This document shows, piece after piece, positions 44,269 to 52,437 of a stretch of DNA of 64,000 bases. The notes under the pieces were generated by a model. It worked only from the letters and a program-made list of their open reading frames with translations, did no database searches and was not told the origin of the DNA. Origin of the DNA: Shewanella avicenniae. GTDB taxonomy: Bacteria > Pseudomonadota > Gammaproteobacteria > Enterobacterales > Shewanellaceae. Each line of letters opens with the position of its first letter. The stretch's first letter is position 1. A program made the position numbers and the translations under genes. The stretch lies in contig NZ_CP071503.1 in NCBI RefSeq assembly GCF_017354945.1, positions 1,922,001 through 1,986,000 on the forward strand, given 5' to 3'.

Positions 44269-45907
44269 GTGTTGGTTAGCGGTTTATTTTCATCAGCTGT
44301 TATTGCAGTTCCATGCTTGGAGTCAAGGTTGTGGTCACTATTCAATAGGTGATGTGTATAGCGAACTTCCACCCCAAGCATTGTTTGATAAGCACACTCA
44401 TCAAATAGTGGCAGCCTCCCCAAATGCAGCAGTTGAGGGCGTAGTGGCAGGGTTGAGTGTAACGACTGCGCAAGCGCTATTACCCACCTTACAGCTCACA
44501 GAGCAACAACAGGTTGACCAACAACGATTACAGCAGTGGCTTTGTCAATGGCACTATGATTTTAGTGCGCGGATCTGGCCGGCGATCCTAGCCGATGAGG
44601 TGAAAAACACGGGAAGTTCTCATGCGCGCCAAAGCATGCTGCAGCAAACGGCGCAATCAAACATTTGGCCGCAAGAAACACTGGTGCTGGAAGTTGGCTC
44701 GATGCTGAAGTTGTTTGGGGGGCAAGCGGCGTTCATCACGGCCTATCAACAGCGTTTAGCGCACTATGGCTTGCGTGCCACTTGGGCATTAGCCCAACAT
44801 CCGTTGCAGGCGGCGGTATTAGCCCGTAAACCGATACCTGTTGCAGTGAGAGCGCATCAAGCGCCTCGAGTGTCTACACCGCGCCAAACCCGTTATAAAA
44901 TGAACACCGATTGCGGTATGTCTTCAACAATAGCGCAGCATGGGATTGCTGAGGCTGAAAGCGGTTATCACTCGGTTGCCAGCGCTTTGCCGAACGATCT
45001 TCCGCTGCAGCAATTGCCGCTGCCAGCAAAAACATTGCAACGGCTCAGTAGCATGGGCATTAGCTGTTGGCAGCAGTTGCAGGCGTTACCGCGCGCTGAG
45101 CTCGGTAAACGTTTTGGGCAAGAGTTACTCACTTTGTTGATGCTGCTCGAAGGACGCATAAGCTGCCAGCGGCAAGCCTATGAGTTACCGCTAACGTTTC
45201 GGTTGTCGGTGTTGCTATCACACGATGTGGCGTTTATTCAAGGGCTTATCTTCCCGTTGTCGCCCATGTTGACGCAATTGGCGGACTACTTACGTGGGCG
45301 GCAACTGGCGGTAAGGCAGATCAGCATCACACTGCAATTCCGTGGTAAAGAGCGGCCAGCACAGCGGTTAGATATCGATTATCCGCTCGGCGAGTATCGT
45401 GCCGATGGCTTATTAAAGCTGTGTCGGCTGCAGTTAGAACGAGTGCAACTGCCTGCTCCCGTCACCGATATCACCTTGTTAGCGGAGCATTTTGTCTGCC
45501 TTGATATTCCCGCTGCATCGCTCACGGCAGATAAGGTGACGCAACCTTTTGCACAGCTGTTAGCCAAGCTGCAGGCGCGCTTAGGGAATGACAAGGTGCG
45601 GCGTTTACATTTTTCACCGCATCCCTTACCGGAATTGAGTGGTCAGAGCCTGCCCATTGAACGTTGGCCGCCGCGACAAAGTTCGGAGCAGCCGCAACCC
45701 TTGGCATTACGGCCACTTTGGTTACTGCCCGAGCCAGAAGCCATTTTCAAAGATGAGCTAGTGCTACTGCGTGGACCCGAGCGCGTCTGTTGTGGTTGGT
45801 TTCAAGAGTTAGCCCGAGATTACTATCTTGCGCGGCATCATTCCGGACGCTACTGCTGGGTGTTTCGTCAAGGGCAATCACTTTGGTTACATGGCTGGAT
45901 GTCGTAG
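44261..45907 (+). CDS. imuB: Y-family polymerase-like hub protein ImuB
   Basis: This 548-aa protein belongs to the Y-family of polymerases but the acidic active-site pattern is not visible; the start reads MAECWLAVYFHQLLLQFHAWSQG, without the usual D(x)D(x)FF. ImuB acts as the adaptor that links DnaE2 and ImuA to the sliding clamp. Recognisable blocks are SPNAAVEGVVAGLSVTTAQALLP (~53-76), VLEVGSMLKLFGG (~142) and the helix-hairpin-helix segment LPAKTLQRLSSMGISCWQQLQALPRAEL (~254). The ATG at 44261 overlaps imuA, and dnaE2 begins at the base after its stop. Confidence 0.9.
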   Translation: MAECWLAVYFHQLLLQFHAWSQGCGHYSIGDVYSELPPQALFDKHTHQIVAASPNAAVEGVVAGLSVTTAQALLPTLQLTEQQQVDQQRLQQWLCQWHYDFSARIWPAILADEVKNTGSSHARQSMLQQTAQSNIWPQETLVLEVGSMLKLFGGQAAFITAYQQRLAHYGLRATWALAQHPLQAAVLARKPIPVAVRAHQAPRVSTPRQTRYKMNTDCGMSSTIAQHGIAEAESGYHSVASALPNDLPLQQLPLPAKTLQRLSSMGISCWQQLQALPRAELGKRFGQELLTLLMLLEGRISCQRQAYELPLTFRLSVLLSHDVAFIQGLIFPLSPMLTQLADYLRGRQLAVRQISITLQFRGKERPAQRLDIDYPLGEYRADGLLKLCRLQLERVQLPAPVTDITLLAEHFVCLDIPAASLTADKVTQPFAQLLAKLQARLGNDKVRRLHFSPHPLPELSGQSLPIERWPPRQSSEQPQPLALRPLWLLPEPEAIFKDELVLLRGPERVCCGWFQELARDYYLARHHSGRYCWVFRQGQSLWLHGWMS

Positions 45908-48900
45908 ATGTACGCCGAGTTACATGCCATCTCCAATTACAGTTTCTTGCGCAGTGCTTCTCATCCTGAAGAGCTGGTGGAGCAGGCGGCACAGCTTGGA
46001 TACCAAGCAATCGCGCTGACCGATGAGTGTTCGCTTGCTGGATGCGTTAAGGCACATGATGCGGCGTTACAGCATCAAATTAAATTGATCATCGGCGCTG
46101 AGTTTCATCTGGCTGAAGGGCTGTTGGTGGTGTTAGCTGAAAATCGCCAAGGCTATGCCAGATTAAGCCAACTGATCACTCTGGGGCGTCGGCGAGTAGA
46201 TAAAGGGCACTATCAGCTGTCGTTAGAGGATTTTTCCACACTAGTGCACTGTATTTGCTTGTGGCGTCCGCCGAGTTTTAGCGAATGTGCGAATGAAGGG
46301 CGTTTGACGGAACAAACCATTGTTGATGTGAGTTCAAACTGGCATGCGTTGGCCTTACGCCTGCGTGAACAGCTGAAGATAGATTGCTATCTGCTTGCTG
46401 AGCGGCAATTGGTTGCGGGTGATGCTTGGCACATCGACGCCTTACAACTCTTATCTCAACGGGTAAAGATGCCGTGCGTCGCCGCGGGCAATATTCGCAT
46501 GCATTGCGAGACTGAGCAACGCACCTTAGATCTGTTAAGTTGTATTCGCCATGGCTGTGACATTCATTCTGCCGGAGCTTTGTTGAGCCAAAATGCGGAA
46601 GCCGCGATGCAGCCAATTGAGGTGATTCGTAAGCGCTTCCCAGAAGATTGGTTAAAAAACACTGTAGAAATTGCCGCACGCTGTCACTTTTCATTGACAG
46701 AATTACGCTATGAATATCCCGCTGAGCTGGTGCCCAGTGGTTTTTCTGCTGCCAGCTACCTAACCCAAGAAGTACGCAAGGGCGCGATCAAACGATTTGA
46801 TGGCAATGTGCCTGAAAGCGTGCAAAACCAGTATCAGCGTGAGCTAGAAATCATCATTGAATTACGCTACGAATACTTCTTTCTCACCATTTATGACTTA
46901 GTAACTTTTGCCAAACAACAGCGAATTCTACATCAGGGGCGGGGATCGGCGGCAAACTCAGTGGTCTGTTATTGCTTAGGTATTACCGAAGTTGACCCTA
47001 CTAAGGTGAATATGTTGTTCGAACGATTTATTTCAAAGGAACGGCATGAGCCTCCCGATATTGATGTGGATTTTGAGCATGAACGTCGCGAAGAGGTGAT
47101 CCAATACATCTACCAAAAGTATGGCCGTGACCGAGCTGCGCTGGCCGCAAGTGTGATCAGTTATCGGTTTCGCAGTGCTATGCGTGATGTGGGCAAAGTA
47201 CTAGGGATTGATCAACAACGGATAGAGCAATTGCTGACCGCGGTTGATCGCCGCGACAGCGAACACGACTGGCAACAGCAGTTGTCGCAGCAACAGTTGG
47301 TAGCAACACAGGGCGCAGCAGCTTGGTTATTACCGTTAGTGCAAAGGTTAATGGGCTTTCCGCGCCATTTATCGCAGCATGTGGGCGGATTCATAATTTC
47401 AGCAGGGCCATTAGCTGAGCTAGTTCCTATAGAAAATGCCGCCATGCCTGATCGCACCGTTATTCAATGGGATAAAGACGATCTTGAGAGCCTAGGGTTA
47501 CTCAAGGTCGATGTATTAGCGCTCGGCATGCTGACGGCCATCCGCAAATGTTTAGCCTTGGTGAGTCAGCATTTTCGACCGCTGACATTGCCCCAAGTGG
47601 TGTGGGAAGATCCTGCGGTGTATCGCATGCTGCAGCAGGGCGATAGTATGGGGGTGTTTCAGGTGGAGTCGCGCGCCCAAACCTCGATGCTGCCACGACT
47701 GAAACCAGCCTGTTACTACGACTTAGTGGTGCAAATCGCGATTGTGCGTCCAGGGCCCATTCAAGGGGATATGGTGCATCCATACTTACGTCGACGTGAC
47801 GGTATAGAGCAAGTTGATTACCCATCCGATGAGGTGCGGCAGGTATTGCAGCGCACTCTCGGTGTACCCATCTTTCAAGAACAAGTGATCCAATTGGCGA
47901 TGGTTGCGGCGGGTTTTTCTGGCGGTGAAGCCGATCAATTGCGTCGGGCTATGGCAAGCTGGAAGCGCTCCGGTGAGTTGGAAAAATTTGAGCAGAAGTT
48001 AAAATCCGGCATGGCCGCAAGAGGTTACAGTGAGCAGTTTGCCCAGCAGATTTTTAAGCAGATCCGCGGCTTCGGTGAGTATGGTTTTCCAGAATCTCAT
48101 TCGGCCAGTTTTGCCCTGTTGGCATATGTCTCTGCTTACCTGAAATACTATTTTCCAGAAGCCTTTTGTTGTGCGCTGCTCAACAGCCAACCAATGGGGT
48201 TCTACAGTCCATCGCAATTGATTCAAGATCTTCGCCGTCATGGTGGCCAAGTGCTGTCTGTCTGCGTCAATCACAGCGAGTGGGATTGTACGCTCACCGT
48301 TGATGAGCACCATGGCGTAGCATTACAGCTTGGCCTACGGCTAGTGAAAGGCTTGAGTTATGCTAGTGCGCAGACTTTATTGAAAGCACGGCGGCAGCCA
48401 TTTTCGACATTAACAGAGGTCGGGGGGCTTGGGATCGCCCGTGATGAGCTAGAAGCGCTCGCCAGTGCCAATGCTTTTAGCCACTTGAGCGGAGATAGAC
48501 ATCAAGTTCGGTGGCAGCTCGCTGCATGTCAGCAACTATCCTTGCCTTTGCTAGCTGACGCAGAAATAGCAGAGCCAAAGGTTGAATTACCAGCAGTGAC
48601 CGAGTTGGCCGCGATGCTGGCAGATTATCAACAAACAGGGCTGACATTAGGACGCCATCCTTTAGCATTGCTGCGTGAGGCGGGCGCATTAGCGCATTGT
48701 CAAACCGCTGATGCGCTGTGGCAGTGTCGCCATGGGCAAGTGGTGCATGTGGCAGGATTGGTAGTCGGTCGACAGCGTCCCGGCACCGCCAGCGGTGTCA
48801 CCTTTGTCACTCTTGAGGATGAAACCGGACATACCAATGTTGTGGTGTGGAGCGCGACCGCAAAAGCGCAACGTCGGCCATTTTTAGCAGCGACGATTCT

Positions 48901-49018
48901 TAAAGTCAGTGGCGTGGTGGAGTTTTCATCGGGTGTCATGCATGTGATTGCCGGGCAACTGACCGATATTTCACATGCACTTGATAGTCTTAGCGTACAT
49001 TCACGTGACTTTAAGTAA
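45908..49018 (+). CDS. dnaE2: Error-prone DNA polymerase DnaE2 (ImuC)
   Basis: This 1036-aa alpha-type C-family polymerase carries out SOS mutagenesis with ImuA and ImuB. The N-terminal PHP domain begins MYAELHAISNYSFLRSASHPEELV and contains LTDECSLAGCVKAH. The polymerase core has LHQGRGSAANSVVCYCLGI (~340) and the catalytic aspartates in PPDIDVDFEHERREEV (~380). The fingers and helix-hairpin-helix region follows, and a C-terminal OB fold starts at ~945 (VVHVAGLVVGRQRP). Compared with DnaE1 it lacks the C-terminal tau-binding extension. The ATG follows the imuB stop directly. Confidence 0.95.
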   Translation: MYAELHAISNYSFLRSASHPEELVEQAAQLGYQAIALTDECSLAGCVKAHDAALQHQIKLIIGAEFHLAEGLLVVLAENRQGYARLSQLITLGRRRVDKGHYQLSLEDFSTLVHCICLWRPPSFSECANEGRLTEQTIVDVSSNWHALALRLREQLKIDCYLLAERQLVAGDAWHIDALQLLSQRVKMPCVAAGNIRMHCETEQRTLDLLSCIRHGCDIHSAGALLSQNAEAAMQPIEVIRKRFPEDWLKNTVEIAARCHFSLTELRYEYPAELVPSGFSAASYLTQEVRKGAIKRFDGNVPESVQNQYQRELEIIIELRYEYFFLTIYDLVTFAKQQRILHQGRGSAANSVVCYCLGITEVDPTKVNMLFERFISKERHEPPDIDVDFEHERREEVIQYIYQKYGRDRAALAASVISYRFRSAMRDVGKVLGIDQQRIEQLLTAVDRRDSEHDWQQQLSQQQLVATQGAAAWLLPLVQRLMGFPRHLSQHVGGFIISAGPLAELVPIENAAMPDRTVIQWDKDDLESLGLLKVDVLALGMLTAIRKCLALVSQHFRPLTLPQVVWEDPAVYRMLQQGDSMGVFQVESRAQTSMLPRLKPACYYDLVVQIAIVRPGPIQGDMVHPYLRRRDGIEQVDYPSDEVRQVLQRTLGVPIFQEQVIQLAMVAAGFSGGEADQLRRAMASWKRSGELEKFEQKLKSGMAARGYSEQFAQQIFKQIRGFGEYGFPESHSASFALLAYVSAYLKYYFPEAFCCALLNSQPMGFYSPSQLIQDLRRHGGQVLSVCVNHSEWDCTLTVDEHHGVALQLGLRLVKGLSYASAQTLLKARRQPFSTLTEVGGLGIARDELEALASANAFSHLSGDRHQVRWQLAACQQLSLPLLADAEIAEPKVELPAVTELAAMLADYQQTGLTLGRHPLALLREAGALAHCQTADALWQCRHGQVVHVAGLVVGRQRPGTASGVTFVTLEDETGHTNVVVWSATAKAQRRPFLAATILKVSGVVEFSSGVMHVIAGQLTDISHALDSLSVHSRDFK

Positions 49019-49036
49019 ACTGAATTGGAACGGCGA

Positions 49037-49702
49037 TTAATGTGGCAAAACGGTTAGGTAGATACATAGGAAATGACAGACTGCACCCGCTAACACAAAC
49101 AGATGCCAAATCGCATGATTGTAGGGAATACGCTTAATGGCATAAAAGGGCACGCCTAAGCTATAGCATAGCCCCCCAGAGATAAGTAACCAAAACCCAG
49201 AAGCTGAGAGGTTAGCAATCAGTTGCGGTAAAATCGCCACGCATAGCCAGCCCATCAGCAGATACAAGCTCAGGCTAAACAGTTTAAAGCGATGCACAAA
49301 AAAGCTTTTAAAGATCACCCCACTGGCCGCTAACCCCCAAATGGCCGCGAGAACCCATTCAGTTTCAGTATCGTGCAGCGAAATTAGCATCAAAGGCGTG
49401 TAGGTGCCGGCGATAAGCAGGTAGATTGCACAATGGTCGAGGATTTTTAGCCGCGTTTTTAGATGGGGAGAGGAGATGCCGTGATACAGGGTCGAGCAAA
49501 GAAATAGCAAAATAAAGCTGCTACCATACAAAATTACACCTGTAAGCTGAAGTGTGCTGAGCTGCATATGACTTTTGTGGATCATCAGCACCAAGCCTAC
49601 CAGCCCAAATAAAATACCGATCCCGTGCGAGATACTATTTATTAACTCTTCAGAACGTGTGTAAGCCGGTGTGTAATGAGGTAGAGCCTGTGCATTGGCC
49701 AT
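49037..49702 (-). CDS. trhA: PAQR/hemolysin III family membrane homeostasis protein (YqfA-like)
   Basis: This is a 221-aa protein with seven transmembrane helices. The family metal-site and fold motifs are present: NSISHGIGILFGLVGL in helix 1, FLCSTLYHGISSPHLK near residue 90, DHCAIYLLIAGTYTPLML near 112 and NHAIWHLFVLAGAVCHFLCIY near the end. The E. coli relative YqfA/TrhA is linked to membrane energetics and fatty-acid homeostasis. A FabR-like palindrome (49777-49798) lies 75 bp upstream, and E. coli yqfA is a predicted FabR target, so control by the unsaturated-fatty-acid regulator is likely conserved. Confidence 0.9.
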   Translation of the reverse strand: MANAQALPHYTPAYTRSEELINSISHGIGILFGLVGLVLMIHKSHMQLSTLQLTGVILYGSSFILLFLCSTLYHGISSPHLKTRLKILDHCAIYLLIAGTYTPLMLISLHDTETEWVLAAIWGLAASGVIFKSFFVHRFKLFSLSLYLLMGWLCVAILPQLIANLSASGFWLLISGGLCYSLGVPFYAIKRIPYNHAIWHLFVLAGAVCHFLCIYLTVLPH

Positions 49703-49776
49703 AATGACGTGACAAAATAGAATGTGGCGACAAGTGAATTACAGTCTATCAACTAAGTTAGCTTAAGGCTATATTT

Positions 49777-49798
49777 TTAGCTTACAGTTGTAAGCTAA
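49777..49798 (-). promoter_or_regulatory. FabR-like operator upstream of trhA
   Basis: Perfect 10-bp arms TTAGCTTACA and TGTAAGCTAA flank GT. The inner 18 bp (AGCTTACA-GT-TGTAAGCT) resemble the FabR site remembered for E. coli fabA, fabB and yqfA (AGCGTACA-NN-TGTnCGCT). A further half-site TTAGCTTA lies at 49758-49765. Confidence 0.65.
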
Positions 49799-49976
49799 TT
49801 TTGGGGGCGATATTTCACATTTATGCTAGAAGAAACGCGCAGATAGCAATGTGTCATCCACCTGAACAGCATAAAACCAGTCGGTGTTGCATCAAATTCA
49901 CTGCGCGCAAAATGAACTATGACCGTTTTTTCTTATCAAAGCAAAGCGTATAACTCGTTAATAATGCAAGGAATGC

Positions 49977-50786
49977 ATGACATCTTTAACGCTGCACTCT
50001 GCCGACCGCAGCACACTTGCTGAAAATTGTCTCCCGCGCGAGCCAATTCATGCCCTATGGCGATTTCTACTACCCGCACTATTGCTTCATCTGTCGCTGT
50101 TCATGTTATTGCTTAACAGCGTTTCTTTTTCTGTGCCGTCAGTCGGAACTCCACAGCTATTAGTGCCTAAAATAATTCACTCGTTTTTGTATCAAGCTCC
50201 AGCCAACACACCAAAAACGACACCAGCAATGTCTGCAGCCGAACAAGTTCATTTGCAGCTAACGCCTGAAACGGCAGAACCTAGTCCAATAGCTGTTGCT
50301 GAGACGAAGAAATCAGTCACAGCAGTCAAGCCGAAGCCCTTTAAGCACCCAAAAACTCACCGCGAAGCTGCTACTGCCGGTCAAGCTTTCAGCTCCAACC
50401 TGACAACGCCTTCTAGCGCAACTGACATTGACATGGCAACGGCAAATTATCTGCAGCAGCAAAGCAATGAAGCGCTGACTCATTTGAGTGAGCGCTATGC
50501 TGATAACAAGACAAACTATCGTAGTGATAGTGAAATCACCGCAACGCCGCCTCACTTAACTTTGCCTCAAACGCCTTTGGCAGAGCGCAGTGGCACGCTG
50601 GATTTGGCGTTAGACCCCAATCGCATTGTTAAGCACGTCAACACTTGTTACCGAGTCGTCAAAACCCCAACGCAGCTCAATCCCGATGCGGAGAATTTGG
50701 GATTTGCATTCAAATGTGGCAAGACCGACGACGAAAAGCTATTTGATGCCGTATTAAAAAATCGGATCAATCAACATCGTCACTAA
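49977..50786 (+). CDS. TonB-like proline-rich inner-membrane protein, function unknown
   Basis: This 269-aa protein has TonB/TolA-like topology. A short cytoplasmic N-terminus (~28 residues) is followed by one transmembrane helix (~28-50, LWRFLLPALLLHLSLFMLLLN) and a Pro/Thr/Lys/Ala-rich stretch (~65-190; KPKPFKHPKTHRE). A small C-terminal part (~205-269) contains two cysteines (TCYRVVKTP...AFKCGK), which could pair in the periplasm. The C-terminus does not show the TonB YP-x(n)-G signature, so I do not call it TonB. AAGGA precedes the ATG. It is the first of three plus-strand genes of unclear role. Confidence 0.65.
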   Translation: MTSLTLHSADRSTLAENCLPREPIHALWRFLLPALLLHLSLFMLLLNSVSFSVPSVGTPQLLVPKIIHSFLYQAPANTPKTTPAMSAAEQVHLQLTPETAEPSPIAVAETKKSVTAVKPKPFKHPKTHREAATAGQAFSSNLTTPSSATDIDMATANYLQQQSNEALTHLSERYADNKTNYRSDSEITATPPHLTLPQTPLAERSGTLDLALDPNRIVKHVNTCYRVVKTPTQLNPDAENLGFAFKCGKTDDEKLFDAVLKNRINQHRH

Positions 50787-50924
50787 AAAATCGCTACAAC
50801 TTTTATTGAGACTGTACTTTTACCAGGCTTTGCACAATAATTAATCAATCAATATAGTGCTTAGAAAGTGAAGTGTATTAACGCCAAACTTCATTTTCGG
50901 CATTGATTCAGCAAGGAGTGATAT

Positions 50925-51194
50925 ATGCAAATTCAATCTGCGTTTTATGCTGGTGTGCAAGGACTGCAAAGTGCGCAAAACGGCTTAACTCAAGCCACTG
51001 TTGATGTCGCACGACCAACAGAAAATGAGCAGTCTGAAACTGCGACTCTGCAAGCTACCGAAGCCGCCCAATCCACGGATAAAACTGGTGCTTTAGTTTC
51101 TGCCATGGCGTCACAACAGCAAGGTGAAGCAGCGGTAAATGTGATTGACCGTGCGAATGAAACTGTCGGTAGTATCATCGATATAGAGGTTTAA
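50925..51194 (+). CDS. 89-residue protein resembling joined ends of a flagellar axial protein
   Basis: This small, Ala/Gln/Thr-rich protein has a strong ribosome site (AAGGAG, 7 nt before the ATG). The N-terminus (SAFYAGVQGLQSAQNGLTQA) follows the pattern ALxxGLxAAQxxL of flagellar rod/hook N-terminal helices. The C-terminus (LVSAMASQQQGEAAVNVIDR then ANETVGSIIDIEV) follows the pattern (I/L)xAQxxYEAnxkVIxTADExLxxLLnI of their C-terminal helix. The whole middle region found in rod/hook proteins is missing. I infer an axial-protein D0-like coiled coil of unknown use. Its stop overlaps the following GTG start region by a few bases, so it is co-translated with the metalloprotease-like gene. Confidence 0.6.
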   Translation: MQIQSAFYAGVQGLQSAQNGLTQATVDVARPTENEQSETATLQATEAAQSTDKTGALVSAMASQQQGEAAVNVIDRANETVGSIIDIEV

Positions 51195-51195
51195 T

Positions 51196-52437
51196 GTGGT
51201 TTCGGCGCTTTCTAACGGAAATGCGCCGACACTGACAGAGTTTGGTGTCCGGCGAGCAATCAGTGAGCCAGCCAAGTCTAGTTCACCCAGCCAAGCTGTG
51301 TCTTCAATCCCAACGTTTACTCAACCTATTCAATCAATTAGGGGGTCTTCACAAACCACTGCTAACTTATCGGCTAATCAAGCCCCCGCTGTTCCCCATT
51401 CGCCCCCAAGTCACAACCAAAGCCAGAATCTAAGTCAGAACGTAAGCCTGAACTTCAGCCAGACTCATGACACAGCGGTTGTTAATTCTACCGGCGTATC
51501 GTCCCCTGTCGCATTACAGGCTAACTCGAAAGTATCCACGCCAACTAGCGTAAACTCAGCGCAATCACGCAGTGCGCTTGTCAGTATGACCAAGGGTTTT
51601 TTAGGTGCTGCGGGTTTACAAGTTGCTGCGAGTGATACCGCTTCAAGTGTTGTCGCTAATATTACAGAACCTAGCAGTTCACTTGTTGTGGCAAATGTGG
51701 ATGCTCAAGACGTTGTTTCGGTGTTTGGTGACACGGATAATGGGAGCGACAGCGCCGATGTGTCGGGTGACAACCCAACCGATGAGACAGAAGCTGATTC
51801 AACCACTAAAGCTTCGGTTAGCGGTGACAGTGAATATCCAGAACAGCAGCAAGAAATAGCGCAACTTGAAAGTCGTGATGCCGAAGTCAGAGCACATGAG
51901 CAGGCCCATGCTGCCACTGGTGGAATTTATGCCGGACAGCCTAACTTAACCTTTGAGAGTGGCCCCGATGGACGGCGTTACGCCGTCGATGGTGAAGTGC
52001 AGATTGATGTATCTGTCGTTCACGGTAACCCAGAAGCTACCATGCGTAAAATGCAGCAAGTGTATGCGGCGGCGATGGCGCCGATGGAGCCTTCCAGTGC
52101 TGATCTGCGGGTTGCCGCTGAAGCAATGCGCAAGTACAACGAAGCGAAAGCACAAGCGGCTGAGTTAAGAATCGAAAAATCGACCAGTGCCATAAAAGCC
52201 GCGGAAGGCATAACCGATACTGAAGCTAAATTAGTGCAGAATCAGGCTGACAACGTTAATAACGCTTGGCGTAAACAACGTTACCCGATGGGGTTAGCGT
52301 TAGTCATGTCAAAGCTTAATCCGTCAGTCACTGAAACTAATACTGATTTGGAAAATTTCACAATTCCTAACGCTGAACTAGAAAACGCGACGGCTGCACG
52401 TATGTTGCAGAACGAAGCCTATTCAACACCAAGTTAA
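51196..52437 (+). CDS. SprA-related putative metalloprotease
   Basis: This 413-aa protein has a long, low-complexity Ser/Thr/Gln/Asn-rich N-terminal half (~1-215). A conserved domain begins QQEIAQLESRDAEVRAHEQAHAATGG. HEQAH at 234-238 is an HExxH zinc-protease motif. The following YAGQPNLTFESGPDGRRYAVDGEVQIDVS and PEATMRKMQQVYAAAMAPMEPS match the SprA-related family (putative metalloprotease CJM1_0395 type, from memory). There is no signal peptide. The start is GTG; the ATG at 51194 is out of frame and stops after 13 codons. Its stop overlaps the stop of the convergent LysR gene. Activity has not been shown for this family to my knowledge. Confidence 0.75.
   Translation: MVSALSNGNAPTLTEFGVRRAISEPAKSSSPSQAVSSIPTFTQPIQSIRGSSQTTANLSANQAPAVPHSPPSHNQSQNLSQNVSLNFSQTHDTAVVNSTGVSSPVALQANSKVSTPTSVNSAQSRSALVSMTKGFLGAAGLQVAASDTASSVVANITEPSSSLVVANVDAQDVVSVFGDTDNGSDSADVSGDNPTDETEADSTTKASVSGDSEYPEQQQEIAQLESRDAEVRAHEQAHAATGGIYAGQPNLTFESGPDGRRYAVDGEVQIDVSVVHGNPEATMRKMQQVYAAAMAPMEPSSADLRVAAEAMRKYNEAKAQAAELRIEKSTSAIKAAEGITDTEAKLVQNQADNVNNAWRKQRYPMGLALVMSKLNPSVTETNTDLENFTIPNAELENATAARMLQNEAYSTPS

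Noticed and set aside
44261..45907. Q-L-P-L-P in ImuB (~251-255) as the sliding-clamp motif
   Set aside because: It lies in the conserved helix-hairpin-helix segment, not in the usual C-terminal clamp-binding position, so it is probably structural.
46278..46694. 138-codon antisense frame inside dnaE2
   Set aside because: It is a shadow frame opposite a well-supported polymerase gene with no family match.
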